A stretch of DNA of 64,000 nucleotides from contig NC_089041.1 of NCBI RefSeq assembly GCF_034140825.1, positions 28,905,501 to 28,969,500 of the forward strand, written 5' to 3'. Numbering within the stretch: position 1 is the first letter of the stretch; each line of letters begins with the position of its first letter. This stretch comes from Oryza sativa Japonica Group. Lineage: Eukaryota; Streptophyta; Magnoliopsida; Poales; Poaceae. Below the pieces are notes generated by a model, which worked only from the letters and a program-made list of their open reading frames with translations, was not told the DNA's origin and ran no database searches. The translations under genes and the position numbers were made by a program. Below are positions 15,873-30,999 of the stretch, piece after piece.

Positions 15873-16105
15873 CTCCGTTTTTTAATAGATGACACCGTTG
15901 ACTTTTTCTCACACGTTTAATCATTCGTCTTATTCAAAAATTTTATACAAATGTATAAGATATAAATCACACTTAAAATACTATGAGTGATAAAACAACT
16001 CATAACAAAATAAATTATAATTACGTAAATTTTTTGAATAAGACAAATGGTCAAACATGTAAGAAAAGAAAGTCAACGGCGTCATCTATTTAAAAAACGG
16101 ATGTA
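15873..16105. mobile_element. Stowaway-like MITE
   Basis: CTCCGTTTTTTAATAGATGA at the left pairs with GTCATCTATTTAAAAAACGG at the right. It is the same family as the element at 24-249. Internal GACAAATGGTCAAACATG mirrors CACGTTTAATCATTCGTC. Confidence 0.75.
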
Positions 16106-16553
16106 GTATTCCACACTTTTCCACTCACTTGCTCATAGAAAGTTCACGAACACAGCTGTAACTAAAGTGACAAAGCCATGTTACGCCATTGTTTCACAGA
16201 CTTTTCCTGCAAGCGATGCCTGACAATTCCAAGGATATACTATAATTTTGCCCGGTGAAAGAGGGAAGCAGGGGTTAGTGTTGGCGGTTGCAATTTAAGT
16301 TGGGCGCTGTCACCCGATCATGTCTCTCTTGGGTGCATGCAAGCCAAATTACTTCACCACACAACGTGAGCACGTCGAATGCCAACACACGTTGGTCAAT
16401 ACTGTTCATACCCACGATCAAAATGGCTGCACAACGACAGTGGATTGTGAGGACTAACCCTGGACTGGTAAGGCATCAAATCTGAATGTTTTGTCTCTGC
16501 TGGAGAAGTACAGAGATATGCAGGTAACCAAGTGGGCTAATTAAATCTCTAGC
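16106..16553. other. Promoter region of peroxidase 4
   Basis: No gene. 16275-16320 (TAGTGTTGGCGGTTGCAATT, then TAAGTTGGGCGCTGTCAC) matches 1662-1700 upstream of peroxidase 1. 16415-16440 (CAAAATGGCTGCACAACG) matches the distal block near 490 and 14540. Confidence 0.5.
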
Positions 16554-16561
16554 TATAAATA
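16554..16561 (+). promoter_or_regulatory. TATA box of peroxidase 4
   Basis: TATAAATA within GCTATAAATATGCATGGGAT then GCAGC, followed by CTCGCAAGCCACAGCCAAG, near-identical to the leader of peroxidase 1. The ATG at 16561 overlaps the TATA edge, is in frame, and is unlikely to be transcribed. Confidence 0.7.
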
Positions 16562-16665
16562 TGCATGGGATGCAGCACTCTCCTCGCAAGCCACAGCCAA
16601 GTGCAGATAGCTCATTGCTAGGCAGAGATAAACGTATATATCTTTGGTTAATTGTTAGCTTAGCG

Positions 16666-18212
<1,547 letters not shown>

Positions 18213-18972
18213 GCGAGTACCCTGCAGACACTGCAGTAAGTAGTAACAACGTTTGTAGCAGTATATGCAGTTATGCACGTATAAGACGATGGAGTGCGTG
18301 AAAAAATAAGGACCCCCACAACCACTACGACTGAATGAATAGCAATGTGTACGTGGAGATGTGGTACATGCAGATTTGCCTTGCTCTGTTTCTTGTTCCA
18401 TCTGTATGTGCATGGAATACAGAGGACAGAGGGGCATATGCATGGCGTATATGTAACGAAATTTCTGGTGCAAAGGCACGGAGGATTATACTATACTCAT
18501 CTTCTAAATATTATTCCTACAAGCTACTAGTATTCCACACGAGAGACCGAGAGACCCATCAGAAGGGATCAGAATGCGTGTGGCTGGGCTGCTGGGTCAT
18601 CTCCACATGAGACATTTTTTATTGGGCCGTGAACTTTCTCGTTCGTAACATGTCGGTGCTTCTATGAAAAAGCCCAGTATAACTGGGTCACGTCCCATTA
18701 AGGAAGTAGCTCATTCACACTAGTACTCCTGTGTCCACCGTCGGATCCGAGTTTCAAAAATAAAAGGGAAAGGTCTGAACAGATATTAAATTTTTGGTTG
18801 AAATGGAACATAATTTTCAAAACAATTCAAATACAAGAGCAGGCCATCACAAAATCAGAAGTACATGCAAGCACACCCTTCAAGAAATCAGCAGCTACCA
18901 CAGGTGCCATGCAAATTCGTGGCGATGACTCGTGTCGTGTGTCGCTTGACCACACCAGGATCGATCGATCAC
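18213..18972. other. Spacer between convergent peroxidases 4 and 5
   Basis: Holds the 3' flanks of both genes. No additional gene seen; open frames here lack any recognisable protein features. Confidence 0.5.
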
Positions 18973-20723
<1,751 letters not shown>

Positions 20724-20820
20724 TTTTGGCAAGCTGCTACTACTGCTTCCAGTACCAGCGATTAGCTAGTGAGATGGTCGAATGTGCTGGTTTGGAGTGT
20801 GATGCTGATGAGACTGTGTG

Positions 20821-20828
20821 CTTATATA
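20821..20828 (-). promoter_or_regulatory. TATA box of peroxidase 5
   Basis: On the minus strand TATATAAG lies about 100 bases before the start codon at 20723, followed by CACACAGTCTCATCAGC. It lacks the ATGCATG block of the tandem genes. Confidence 0.6.
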
Positions 20829-21548
20829 ATGGGCTAAATATGTGCGATTGACCCGTCACTATTAGCCAGGTTAACAACCGGTGCTTTTTTTCGGTGTATG
20901 ATAGAGATCTAATGCAAATCCAGGCTTTCAGAATGCGTCAATGCGAGGCTTGTCAAAGAAGAGATCAGTTTCTTCTCCATCTTATCAATTACCAAATTGT
21001 GACAGGCATGTAAAGTGCTACTGGTTTCTTGCGAGTAATGCCGACCTCTTTACAGGATTTTTCTTTGTTTATTTTCTGAAACATAATACAGGCTTTTTCT
21101 TAACAAAATGTTACTTATTACACGGATATTTACCTGATGAACCTTTTTGGTACCGAATTGAATATGAGCCATCGTCCATAAGTAAAATAATGAGGAACTA
21201 CTTTTGTTAAGCAAGTTTGTTAGCATAGTTTTCTTGCAGAAACCAGCAAAATCGACTGATCATATCCTCCTTTATAATGAGCCAGTTTAACACGATAAGA
21301 AACCATCCGAACGCTATAATCTATGCTCCAGCACTGCGTATAAAATGCTTTATGGAACAGCTGTTTTTGGGTTGTTTTGCAGGTTAATAAACTGCCACTG
21401 CTTTAGAACAGAGGCATGTATCAAGGCGATGCTTGACCTAATCAATGGATCACAATCACACGGTTTGGTCAATCACTTGCCGCAAATATTTAAACGCGTG
21501 CTTTAGACATAGGTTGAAACTTGAAATATTTCTCTCTGTTTCCTCCTT
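20829..21548. other. Upstream region of peroxidase 5
   Basis: AT-rich, no gene. An 89-codon open frame at 20941-21210 shows no recognisable motif. Confidence 0.4.
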
Positions 21549-23076
21549 GGAATAAGTTCACTTTGGGTCCCTCAATTTGTCACCCAGTCTGATTTTCATC
21601 CATTGATCGTAAAACCGGGTACGACTGGTCCCCCAACTTACGAAACCGTTTAAATAAGGTCCCTGGGCAGTATTTGACCCCTGTTTTGGCTAAGGTGGCG
21701 CCTACGTGGCTAATTTGACTTGGTCTTCATCTGACGTGGCAGTGACGTAGCGCTTACGTGGCAATTCGATAAAAAAAATAATAAAACCTACAGGACCCAC
21801 ATGTCAGTTTCACACACACACACACACTAATGGACCCCACCTGTCATTCTCACTACCCCTTCTCTCTATCCCCTCCCTCTTCTCTCTCCATCCGGAGCGG
21901 TGGGGGTGGCAGCGGCGGAGCGGCAGGGAGGAGTGGCGGCGGCCGGAGTGGGTGGGGAAGGAGCGGCGGCCGCCGAAGTGGGGTGGGCAAGGAGCGGTGG
22001 CGGTCGGAGTGGGACGGGCAGGAGCGGGCAGGGCACCTGGCGGCGACAGCCCCCGCACCCGCGACCTCCCTCGTGGCGCGTCGATCCATGGGTCCCCCGC
22101 CGCCGCGTCGCGAAGCCAGAGCACGGCGGAGACGTAGGCGGCGGGGAGGCAGTGCTCAGGCGCGAGGCGGTAGTCGAGGGAGATGACGATGGCTGGCACG
22201 GCCGCGGCCATGGCCTCGCACGAGGCGTGGTAGAAGACGCTGCCGGTGGAGAAGAGGACGAAGCCACCGCCGTGGAAGTAGACAATGACAGGGAGCTTTG
22301 ACGCTGGCGGCGGTGGCGGGACGAGGTTGGGGAGGTGTCGAGGGAGGCGTCGAGCGGCCCGTCGCGGGAGAGGACAAGGCCGGTGGCAGACGGCGGCGCG
22401 TCGGGGACGAAGGGGCGCGTGATGGTGCCGCCCGGGTGAAAGAAGGGGAAGGGGAAGCTCCTCGCTCCGGCGGGCGGCCGCTGACGAGCTTGGTGGCGGT
22501 GGAGAAGAGAGGGGCGACGGCGAGGTTTTATTCTCCTCTCTCCCCTCCCTCTTTCTCTAGATCCGCGCACCGCTCCGCTGCTGCCGGCGGCGTCGAAGAG
22601 CGTGAGGAGGCGACAGTGGTGGAGGCTAGTTGCGGCGGAGGGCGTGCGCCGCTTCCTCTCCCGTCGGCGCCGCCGCGTGCCGCTCCCTCTCCATCACGCG
22701 TGAGAGAGGAGGGGAGAGAGATGAAGAAAGGGGAAAGAGGAGGAAGAAGGGGGAGGAGTGAGGATGACATGTGGGGCCCACGTAGGTCCCACTTTTTTTA
22801 TTAATTTATGTGTGAAACTGATATGTGGGTTTCACAAGGTTTATTATTTTTCTTAGATCAAATTGCCACGTAAGCACCACGTCTGTGCCACGTCAAATGA
22901 AGACCGAGTCAAATTAGCCATGTATGCGTCACGTCAGCCAAAACCACTATCAAAACCGCCGAGGGACCTCGTTTACCCATTTTCGTAAGTTGGGGGACGG
23001 GTTGTATCCAGTTTTACGGTTCAGGGACGAAAATCAGACTGGACGACAAATAGAGGGACCTAAAGTGAACTTATCC
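21549..23076. mobile_element. Pack-MULE with captured carboxylesterase fragment
   Basis: Inverted ends GGAATAAGTTCACTTTGGGT and CCTAAAGTGAACTTATCC extend about 300 bp inward. TTCCTCCTT (21540-21548) and CTTCTCCTT (23077-23085) form an imperfect 9-bp duplication (7 of 9 bases), so the insertion is old. The ends carry repeated ACGTGGC words. The GC-rich centre holds, on the minus strand, part of a plant carboxylesterase instead of transposase. Confidence 0.8.
22060..22475 (-). pseudogene. Captured plant carboxylesterase (CXE/GID1-like) fragment
   Basis: Reading down the minus strand gives GTITRPFVPDAPPSATGLVL and then, in another frame, LPVIVYFHGGGFVLFSTGSV and VISLDYRLAPEHCLPAAY. These are the N-terminal part, the HGGG oxyanion hole and the DYRLAPEH signature of plant alpha/beta-hydrolase carboxylesterases. 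The frame shifts once near LDASLDT/LPNLV. The piece ends soon after DPWIDA, before the GxSxG nucleophile and the catalytic Asp/His, so no active enzyme is possible. It is a transduplicated scrap inside the MULE. Confidence 0.8.
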
Positions 23077-23433
23077 CTTCTCCTTTATGTTGATTTCGGA
23101 CCATCAGGCCCCTGTATCGATACTCTGTGGGCCTTTTATGGCCTGTCAGCAGGCTCTTTTACGGCCGTATATCCCGTCCCGTTGTAGGGCCGAAAGCGGA
23201 ACATTCCGGCCCATTTACTGCAAAATCTCATAATCTAAAGCTGGCACTTTTGCTAGCTTTTGATTGGTCCACTTGGCGCCTCTTACCTTGGAGAAAAATT
23301 ATAAATTTATACTAGAGAACAAACACCTAACAATCATATGTGAGAAAAAATCTAGAGAAAAATATCACATATAGATTCGGCTTCCAGATCTTCTCTTTCC
23401 AACCACACGAACTTCTACTCCCTTGTCTTCTAT

Positions 23434-23660
23434 AAATATACCACGCCTACTCGGTACTACTCCTATAACTCTACAATATATAATAAACCTAAAATTATTA
23501 AGAAAAAACAAATCTAAAATAACGAATTTACATTCATTTTCCTTCTTTAAATATCCTACGTCTACTCGGTACTATTCATATAACTCTAGAATATACGGTA
23601 AACCCAACATTATTATGCAAAAAAAATCCAAAACAAAGAAAAAAAGAAAATCTTGTTTTC
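23434..23660. repeat. 115-bp direct duplication
   Basis: CTACTCGGTACTACTCCTAT and CTACTCGGTACTATTCATAT are followed by matching AACTCTA/GAATAT and AAACC/CAAC words, offset 115 bp. The copies differ at perhaps one base in six, so the duplication is not recent. Confidence 0.6.
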
Positions 23661-24520
23661 TTATATCACAGAATAGGATCATTAATACCTACTCAGCTAA
23701 AAAATGATTGTGTTTTTTTGTTACACAGGATATGTTAAAAAAACTCTAAATATAATAAATAATTGATCTTTCAAAAATTTAAATCCACAAGTAAATATAT
23801 TTGAACCAATTAATTCTGATGAATCTTAAAATTTATTTTACTTGTTTGAATTCATCAGAATTTATGCATAAAATGACACATTAAATTTAGTACAACTTTG
23901 GCCTATAAACTATGAATAGCAGGAATCATTTGAAAAACACATTTTTCTTACTTCCAAGCAATAGAAAAATCAAATAGAGCCGCATATGATCTTGCTGAAT
24001 ATAAGTAACTTCAATTTTAGGACTAAAGGCAGCACTACTTTACAATTTCAGAGATCAAGTACTTTACAATTTTAGAGATCAAGCAGTTCATAATTATGCA
24101 GCAACCCAAATTTAGACTCTCAATGCCGTGCTTTCACATGCGTGTCCCTGTCTCGGTCATTGCATAGTCATGTTGTATTTGAAGTCGCGGTATGAGTGCA
24201 GCCATGAAATTTATGTCTCTGGTGAGACGAGTATTGCGGCAATAGTGCAGCACAAACCAATCGTCAATCGTGCTAAAAATACAAACATATTTACCACAAT
24301 AAATAAGATAAAAATAATATAAAAAAGTTGAACTAGATTTGCATCTTACCTGCAACGATATACCCTCATGCACAGGCATAAGTTGAGTTGTAGAGAGAAC
24401 TCCATAATCGCACATTGGGAATGTTGTTATTGACCTAATATCAAAATAGCAATTTGTATAAAAAAAACTTATTTTCTATTCAAAACTTCATTCAGTGGCC
24501 ATTATTTAAAAATGTTTTTC

Positions 24521-24710
24521 TTTTTAGGATAGATTACATAAAAATCGATAAATTCATAGTTTGCAAGGAATTACCTAGGCGACGACTAGTACATAATCCC
24601 GTGGGCGCATTTCTTTTTTAGATAGATTACATAAAAATCGATAAATTGATAGTTTGTAAGGAATCGCCTAGGCGACGACTAGTACATAATCCCATAGACG
24701 CATTTCACGA
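24521..24710. repeat. 93-bp tandem duplication
   Basis: GATAGATTACATAAAAATCG to CTAGTACATAATCCC occurs at 24528 and 24621 with only a few differences, including the word CCTAGGCGACGACTAGTACA. Likely recent. Confidence 0.75.
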
Positions 24711-24879
24711 CTAAAGTATTCTGTGGGCCATATACGGCCCAATTATGAGGAAGTTAGGCCTTACGGTCTAATAAATCGACGCGTGCATGATGAACTTTCA
24801 TGAAAACGCTTCGTGTAAGACATTCGACCGTGTTCGGCCCCACCATCATTTACCCATCTCTTATGGGATCATCTGTACA

Positions 24880-25537
24880 TTTGTCGACAAATTTTCTCCT
24901 AAAAATTTCGCATCCAATTATAGTACAATCGTGATGTGATTATATTGTAACTTGTATATAACTCTTAACAATCTCTTCGTAACATGCTATTTTGGTGAAA
25001 CGGAGATCGTGGGAATGAATCCTCTCACATGTGTGCGTGTAGTGACTTTTTTCCTTCTTCACTTGCACATGAAACAAATCTAATGGTTCAAAATTGTTGG
25101 AACAAAGTCTAAAATGCATGGCAAGGGCCCTCTCCTCTATAGGAGAGAGCCCATGCTTGAGTTCTTTAGGAGAGAGGTTGAGAGAAAGAGGATAAAGTTT
25201 GGATGGCCGAGAATGGAGTGGGGGTGTGGGGGGGAGATCCTCTTGTCCTTGGAGGGCTTATTTTATTCATATGTAACGGGAAATTACATCTTTACCCTTA
25301 ATTTACTATATATGTACAACATCCTCTTGGGGGTATTTTAATCCTTTTATACATTAGTTTATACGACACTCTAAGTATGTGGTTATTCCCCAACAAGAAA
25401 TATGTGAAAGTTACATGCAAGTTGCATTATAGTTACATGTAAGTTACAATGTAATTACATGTAAGTTACAGTGTAATTATACTATGATAGTACTTAATTA
25501 CATCTGTCAAATTTTTAAGAGGAAATTTATAGACAAA
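24880..25537. mobile_element. Probable foldback/TIR element
   Basis: Left TTGTCGACAAATTTTCTCCT then AAAAATTT. The right end reads inverted as TTGTCTATAAATTTCCTCTT then AAAAATTT. Inside lie clustered GTAACTTACATGTAA-type words. The TIR arms are about 40 bp. Superfamily uncertain; non-coding. Confidence 0.5.
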
Positions 25538-27014
25538 TATATAGCAAAATTGTCTCTCTTTCACGCGATTTCCATCTAACACATCAAGCCTCTTTGACCC
25601 CTTCCCTATCTCTCTCTATATTTTTCGTCGGCCTGACATAGGGGGCCCAAGGTCGTTTGTTGCCATCCCCACAATCTCCGGTGAGCGACCAAAGATTGAA
25701 AGATCTTACAATAAGGGAGACAGATCCATTTGTCAGAGTGGAGGAAGGATGCAGGAGGTAGGCCATATCTTATTTTTTCTTTTTGGAGCTTTTTGTGAGG
25801 ATGTTGCAAGCTATTATTTTCCCATGCATGTTACGCCTTGGTGTAATTGAATGTTTTACTATATTTTAATTGTATGTTGCGCACTTTAATTCTTAGGTGT
25901 TGCGACTAGCTTATTTAAATATTGCATTTGGTTGAACATTTTTCTCTAACCGCTGAAACATTTTTACCGAATATTGAAACATCTTAAATATTTTTATTGT
26001 AACATTTCGGTGAAACATCTAAAACATTTTTGTACGGACGTCTGGGCCTTGCTCCTCTCCGGACTTTCAAGGTTAGTGCTGTAGAACTCTGGAACTAACA
26101 TGCGGCTGATTAAATGAGTTGATGGGCAGCTTAATTACGGCCCGCCTGTTTAGCCAATTGATACTCAGCTCACATACGGCCTAATTAAGTTAGATTAACT
26201 AGATAAAAGAACATCCAACACAGGGGCCCAGCTCCCAGCTAGTAGTACTCAGTACTCGTCTCGATGCTACGAAACCCCACCTTACAGAAGCGTAAAACTG
26301 CGTAAGCCCATCAGGACTGGGCCCACATGGCAGATAAGCATGGCCCGAGTTCGTAGTAAATCCCCCAAGTCCTGCACGGGGTGATCACATCAACAGTGTG
26401 TTCCTCAAGGAGCGTTGTCACGCTACAACGTGATGGTGGCGCGCCACGGCGGAGAAATGGCACTCACTGTTTCCTCGTGACGTGCGCCAAAACAGGCTCG
26501 CCACGGCACGCCCCTTGCCGCCGGGGAAATGAATGATCCAGGGCGGCAGCAGAGTACCAGACCCTAAGCTTCAGACGCGGCCCCATCTACAGCCACTGTT
26601 TCGCAATGCTTAGAAAGATGGCAGCCTGAAATAATTGAACTCGTTCGGCCGGGCCAACCCGGCAGAGAAAAAAAGGGATTATTGAACTCCAAAAGTGATC
26701 AAATGCGGTGGAGCAGAGCTCTCGTGAGTCTAATCCCGCAACGAGAACGCATATGAATAATGGTTTTGCGGCGGGTGCGTTCTGCAATGACAGGCCAACG
26801 GTCAAAGCATCCCAACTCCCGCCTCCTCCTCGTCTAAAACCACTCGCTTCCAAACAATCCAAACCTTCCATGCCATTTGGCATTTTTGGCTTTGCTTCTC
26901 TTCTCTTCCTTTGCTTTGGCTCTTCCCCAAAATCACAAGACCCAAGAAAGAAAGAGAGAGAGACAAAACAACAGATCATCTTTGCAGCACTGTATTGGCA
27001 CTGTACCGCTCGAC
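25538..27014. other. Intergenic, promoter and leader of the WEB gene
   Basis: No additional gene. From about 26900 the sequence is probably the transcribed leader of the gene starting at 27015. Open frames at 26587-27000 show no recognisable domain. Confidence 0.4.
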
Positions 27015-28800
27015 ATGAACGGCGAGGAGGCTCCGGCCGGGAGCGGCGGCGGCGGCGGTGGAAGGGCGGAGATCGACACGTCGGCGCCCTTCGAGTCGGT
27101 GCGCGAAGCCGTCGACCACTTCGGCGGCGGCGCCGCCGCCGTCTGGAGCTCCTGCCTCGTCAACCGCATGCTCACTCCCCCGAAGGTGACGCCTCCTACA
27201 GTAATCTTCCCAATATTCGTGCTTCGTTCTCCATTTCTCCCAAGTCCAAACACCGTGCTGTTGAGTGTCGAACGAACTGTTAATGTTTCAGTACAGTTGG
27301 GAGTGTTTTGTACTACTAGTTTTGTCCTCGTTGTATTAGCAAAATCAGCTTGCAAATCTGCATCAGTATTTGTATGCTCCCTTTTGTCTTATGCTACTAA
27401 TCCGATTGCAGGAACATGACCAGATGAATGGGCAGACCTTGCAGCTAGAGAAGGAGCTCATCATCAAGGAAAGCCAGACGCTTGATGTGCTCAAAGAATT
27501 AGAGTCCTCCAAAAGGATCATTTCGGACTTGAAGCTAAAAGTGCAGAATGATTCAGCCATCACTGGACACCCGGGCCAAACTGAAGCACCAGGTGCAGGG
27601 CCTGAGGAGAGGCGCTCTTCTGAAAATGTTGAAACTGATGGGGAATTGGGTGGCCTGGATTCACAGAATCTGCAGCCTCCAAGTTCAGTGCTAATGCAGC
27701 TTGAGCAGGCAAAAGCGTACTTGACCAGAACCACAGCTGATCTAGCCGAGATAAGAGCCTCCGTTGAGTCGCTGTGCAATGAGATAGCAAAAGAGAAAAT
27801 CTTGGTGGAGAGAAGTCGAGAGAAGGTTTGCTCCAACACATCCTTGATCTCTTCGCTGGAGGGTGAATTGGATCGCACTACACATAAGCTGCAAACGCTG
27901 AATGATAGGCAAAGAAGGCGCGAGGATTCGTCACACATTCTGATGGAGATCAAGAAGGTGACATCAGAGATAGAGCAGCTCAAGAGCGCATCAAATGCAT
28001 CGAAATCTGAAGCTACGATGTTGGCTGCCGAAATTGAGCAGACAAAGGCAAGCATTGCAACCGCTGAGGTGAGGTGTCTTGCAGCCAAGAAGATGGAAGA
28101 TGCAGCAAGAGCAGCAGAAGCTCTTGCACTTGCTGAGATCAAGGCCCTACTTAGCGGTGAAGCTTCAGCTGGAGATCTCCAGGGTACTGATGGAGTGAAC
28201 TTGTCCTTGGAAAAGTATTTTGAGCTTGCTTCAAAAGCTCAAGAGTGTGACGTCAGCTCGAGGAAGAAGATTGAAGCGGCAATGTTGCAGGTGGAAGAAG
28301 CCAACCGATCAAAATCCAACTCGCTCAACAAGCTGGAGGAAGCTAAATTGGAATTTGAGAAATGCAAAATTGCACTGCAGGATGCTCTGAAGAGGGCACA
28401 CGCTGCCAATCGGGGGAAGCTCGCAGTGGAAGAGTCTGTTCGTAGATGGCTATCTGAGAGTGGCTACAAGAGGCACTCATTTCATGATTCTTCCAAGTTA
28501 AAAAATGCAGCAGATATCACTGACGTTTCAAAGAGCTTCTTGAAGCCAACACTGTCAATTGGGCAGATATTGAATCTGAAGCTAATGGGACCTGATGGGT
28601 ATGACAAAAGCGTTTGGGATGATACAACTGAAGCTTCAAATGTTTCACTTGGTCAGATCCTGAACCGGAGGAATGCTGTTTTCTGTAACAGTGATATAAC
28701 TTCTCAGAAGATATTGTCAGGAAAAAGGAAGAAATTTGCCTTCACAGGGCTTTCAGTTTTGTTGGCAAAACAAGCCAAGAGGCAAGAGCAAGAGAAATAG
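27015..28800 (+). CDS. WEB-family coiled-coil protein
   Basis: Exons 27015-27185 and 27412-28800 (donor AAG|GTGACG, acceptor TTGCAG) give 519 residues. Residues 19-38, EIDTSAPFESVREAVDHFGG, are the WEB-family signature. A Gly run precedes it. About residues 66-425 are dominated by heptad-rich Leu/Glu/Lys coiled coil. Near the C terminus the motif S(I/L)GQILN appears twice, at 439-445 and 469-475, followed by a basic tail GKRKKF. Family founders WEB1/PMI2 act in light-induced chloroplast movement, and many members are uncharacterised. This one could serve in chloroplast positioning or as a scaffold, but that is inference. No membrane segment or catalytic domain is visible. The start is the first ATG giving the acidic N-terminus before the signature. 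Confidence 0.9.
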
Positions 28801-29371
28801 AGGATCAGATTAGAGCCTATCTGCCCAAGGTTTACCTAAGCCTGAAACAGTAGGTGATGAATGTTGTGACCACTATTTCCATGTTCATGTATGTTAGTTG
28901 GTTCTGGCCCTGCGTCCTCTGAATCTGTTATTGCCCTCTCACACATGATTTCTCTAGGATGACTGGTTGCGGATTAGGAACGTAAAACTGACGGTATTGC
29001 AGTCCTTTCTATAAATTTGCAACTATGCTTAACATGAGTGAGGCCACAAGATGAGCTGTTAGTACTTTCCCATGCTTGATTTTAACCGTTCATATTGTGT
29101 GCAATTATTAATCCCTAATAATTACTATAAGTCTAAACTTTAACTTATTTATTACCCACCAAATATAGGTATTGCTAATTATTCTTGCTCATGATTGTTA
29201 CCTACAAGTGTCCGTAGAAACGTGCGAAGTTACACATAGTTGGAACCACAAAGTTTTATCACGTACTGCGTGCTTTTGAAGTATAGCGAAATGCATTTCT
29301 TGTGGCCCTTAATAGTACTTGTGTTCAGAATTAATAGATATAAAGACTTGAAGTCGAGCAAAAATCATACC
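28801..29371. other. 3' flank of WEB gene
   Basis: Presumed 3'UTR then AT-rich spacer before the tRNA. No gene. Confidence 0.5.
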
Positions 29372-29453
29372 GTCGATATGTCCGAGTGGTTAAGGAGACA
29401 GACTTGAAATCTGTTGGGCTACGCCCGCGCAGGTTCGAACCCTGCTGTCGACG
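29372..29453 (+). tRNA. tRNA-Ser (UGA anticodon)
   Basis: An 82-base class II tRNA. The acceptor stem is GTCGATA/TGTCGAC with discriminator G. The anticodon loop is CTTGAAA between ACAGA and TCTGT, giving anticodon TGA (29405-29407), which reads UCA. The long variable arm GGGC..GCCC is typical of serine tRNA. The T arm is GCAGG-TTCGAAC-CCTGC. No intron. CCA is not encoded. A run of six T (29459-29464) just after is a proper Pol III stop. Confidence 0.93.
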
Positions 29454-29458
29454 CATGA

Positions 29459-29464
29459 TTTTTT
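29459..29464 (+). terminator. Pol III T-run terminator of tRNA-Ser
   Basis: Six T residues five bases past the tRNA end. The transposon remnant starts with the next base. Confidence 0.75.
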
Positions 29465-30971
29465 GTCCCTCAACTAGCTAATTTAACTCGGTCTTCAGAC
29501 GTGACAATTCGATCCGAAAAAACAATAAAACCCGTGGATCCGAAAAAACAATAAAACCTGTGGAACCCACATGTCAGTCTCACACAGAAAATAATAAAAA
29601 AATGGTGGGCCTCACATGTTAGTCCAACTCACCCCTCCTCTTCTTCCTCCTCACTCCCCCATCTCCCCTCTCTTCATCTCTCTCTCCTCTCCTCTCCTCA
29701 GACGACGGAGAGGCAGCGGCACGCGGTGGCAGTGCGGTCGGACAGTGGGGCCTATGCGGAGGAGCTCGGACGAGCGACGACGGCGCCGGTGCAGCGGGGC
29801 GCGGCTGAGCGGCGGCTCGACGCGAGCGTGGCCGTGCGGCGGCGCCGGCCCCGGCGCGGGTACAGCGCGGGTCGCGGCCTCAACGGTGCGCAAGGGCAAC
29901 GGTGCCGATGCGGAGGAGCTCGGCCTAGCGACGGCGGCGCCGATGCGGTGGGGCGCGGTTGGAAAGAACAACACGGAATCAATCGACACCAAATTTTTAT
30001 CGTATTTCTTTTATGCTGTTTTTCCTTCTCTACGTTTTGCTCCTCCCGATCTACTGCAGGCAGCTGTCATCGTCATCGTCGTCTCTCCGGCCGGCTGGTG
30101 GTGACGCTGCCTCGAAGCAGCTGCTGGCTGCTGCGTAGATGCACACGCAGCAGCGTTGCTGCATGAGTTAGACGCAGCAGCAGGTGAATTTTTGTGTTGC
30201 TTTCCTGGGATAAATTTTGGTGGCAACATTTTCTTCTTCTTTCCTCGGTTCTCTTCTTCTTCCTATGGCGCCGGTCGCCGTGGAGTGGCGCTCGCGGCTG
30301 CTCGGGCGGCGCGGCTCCTCCGGCCATGCGCCCCACCGCATCGGCGCTGTCGTCGCTCGGCCGAGCTCCTCCGCATCGGCACCACTGCCCTTCCGCACCC
30401 CCGAGGGCGCGACCCGCGCTGTGCCCGCGCCGGGGCCGGCGCCGCCGCACGGCCACGCTCGCGCGGAGCATCCACTCAGTCGCGCCCCGCCGCATCGGCG
30501 CCGCTGTCACTCGGCCGAGCTCCTCCGCATAGGCACCGTTGTCCGGCCACATCGCCGCTGCCTCTCCGTCGCCTGATGACAGAGGAGAGGAGAGGAGAGA
30601 GAGATGAAGAGAGGGGAGATGGGGGAGAGAGGATGAAGAAGAGGGGTGAGTTGGACTGACATGTGGGGCCCATGTGTGTCCCACCATTTTTTTATTATTT
30701 TCTGTGTGAGACTGACATGTGGGTCCTATGGGTTTTATTATTTTTTCTGGATCGAATTGCCACGTAAGCGCCACGTCAGTGCCACGTCAGATGAAGACTA
30801 AGTCAAATTAGCCACGTAGGCGCCACGTCAGCCAAAACCGCCCTCAAAATATCGAGGGACCTAATCTGCACCGGTTTTAATAGTTGAGGGACCCGTTGTG
30901 TGTGGTTTTCCGGATGAGGGACGGAAATCGGATTCGTTGACAAGTTAAGGGACCTCAGATGAACTTATTCC
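29465..30971. mobile_element. Near-palindromic MULE, left end truncated
   Basis: The right terminus ends CAGATGAACTTATTCC, with ACGTAAGCGCCACGTCAGTG words, as in the family copies at 8.2 and 21.5 kb. The left terminus lacks its outer part and begins GTCCCTCAACTAGCTAATTT. The arms (about 29500-29890 and 30400-30770) are inverted copies, including GC-rich stretches such as GTGCGGCGGCGCCGG/CCGGCGCCGCCGCAC. The unpaired centre is only about 500 bp. GC-rich open frames on both strands are products of this symmetry and not genes. Confidence 0.7.
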
Positions 30972-30999
30972 TTTTTTTTATATCATTTTTACCGAATTT

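Larger units (their letters stand above)
23077..24879. other. Intergenic with two direct duplications
   Basis: No gene. A 115-bp offset duplication (TACTCGGTACTA words at about 23434 and 23549) and a 93-bp one (GATAGATTACATAAAAATCG at 24528 and 24621) are the only structure. The rest is AT-rich. Confidence 0.5.

Noticed and set aside
21810-22211. Carboxylesterase-like frame as a functional gene
   Set aside because: Lacks the GxSxG nucleophile and C-terminal catalytic residues, contains a frame change, and lies inside a transposon.
30073-30774. 233-codon minus-strand frame
   Set aside because: Lies within the palindromic MULE; low-complexity Arg/Ala text, no motif.
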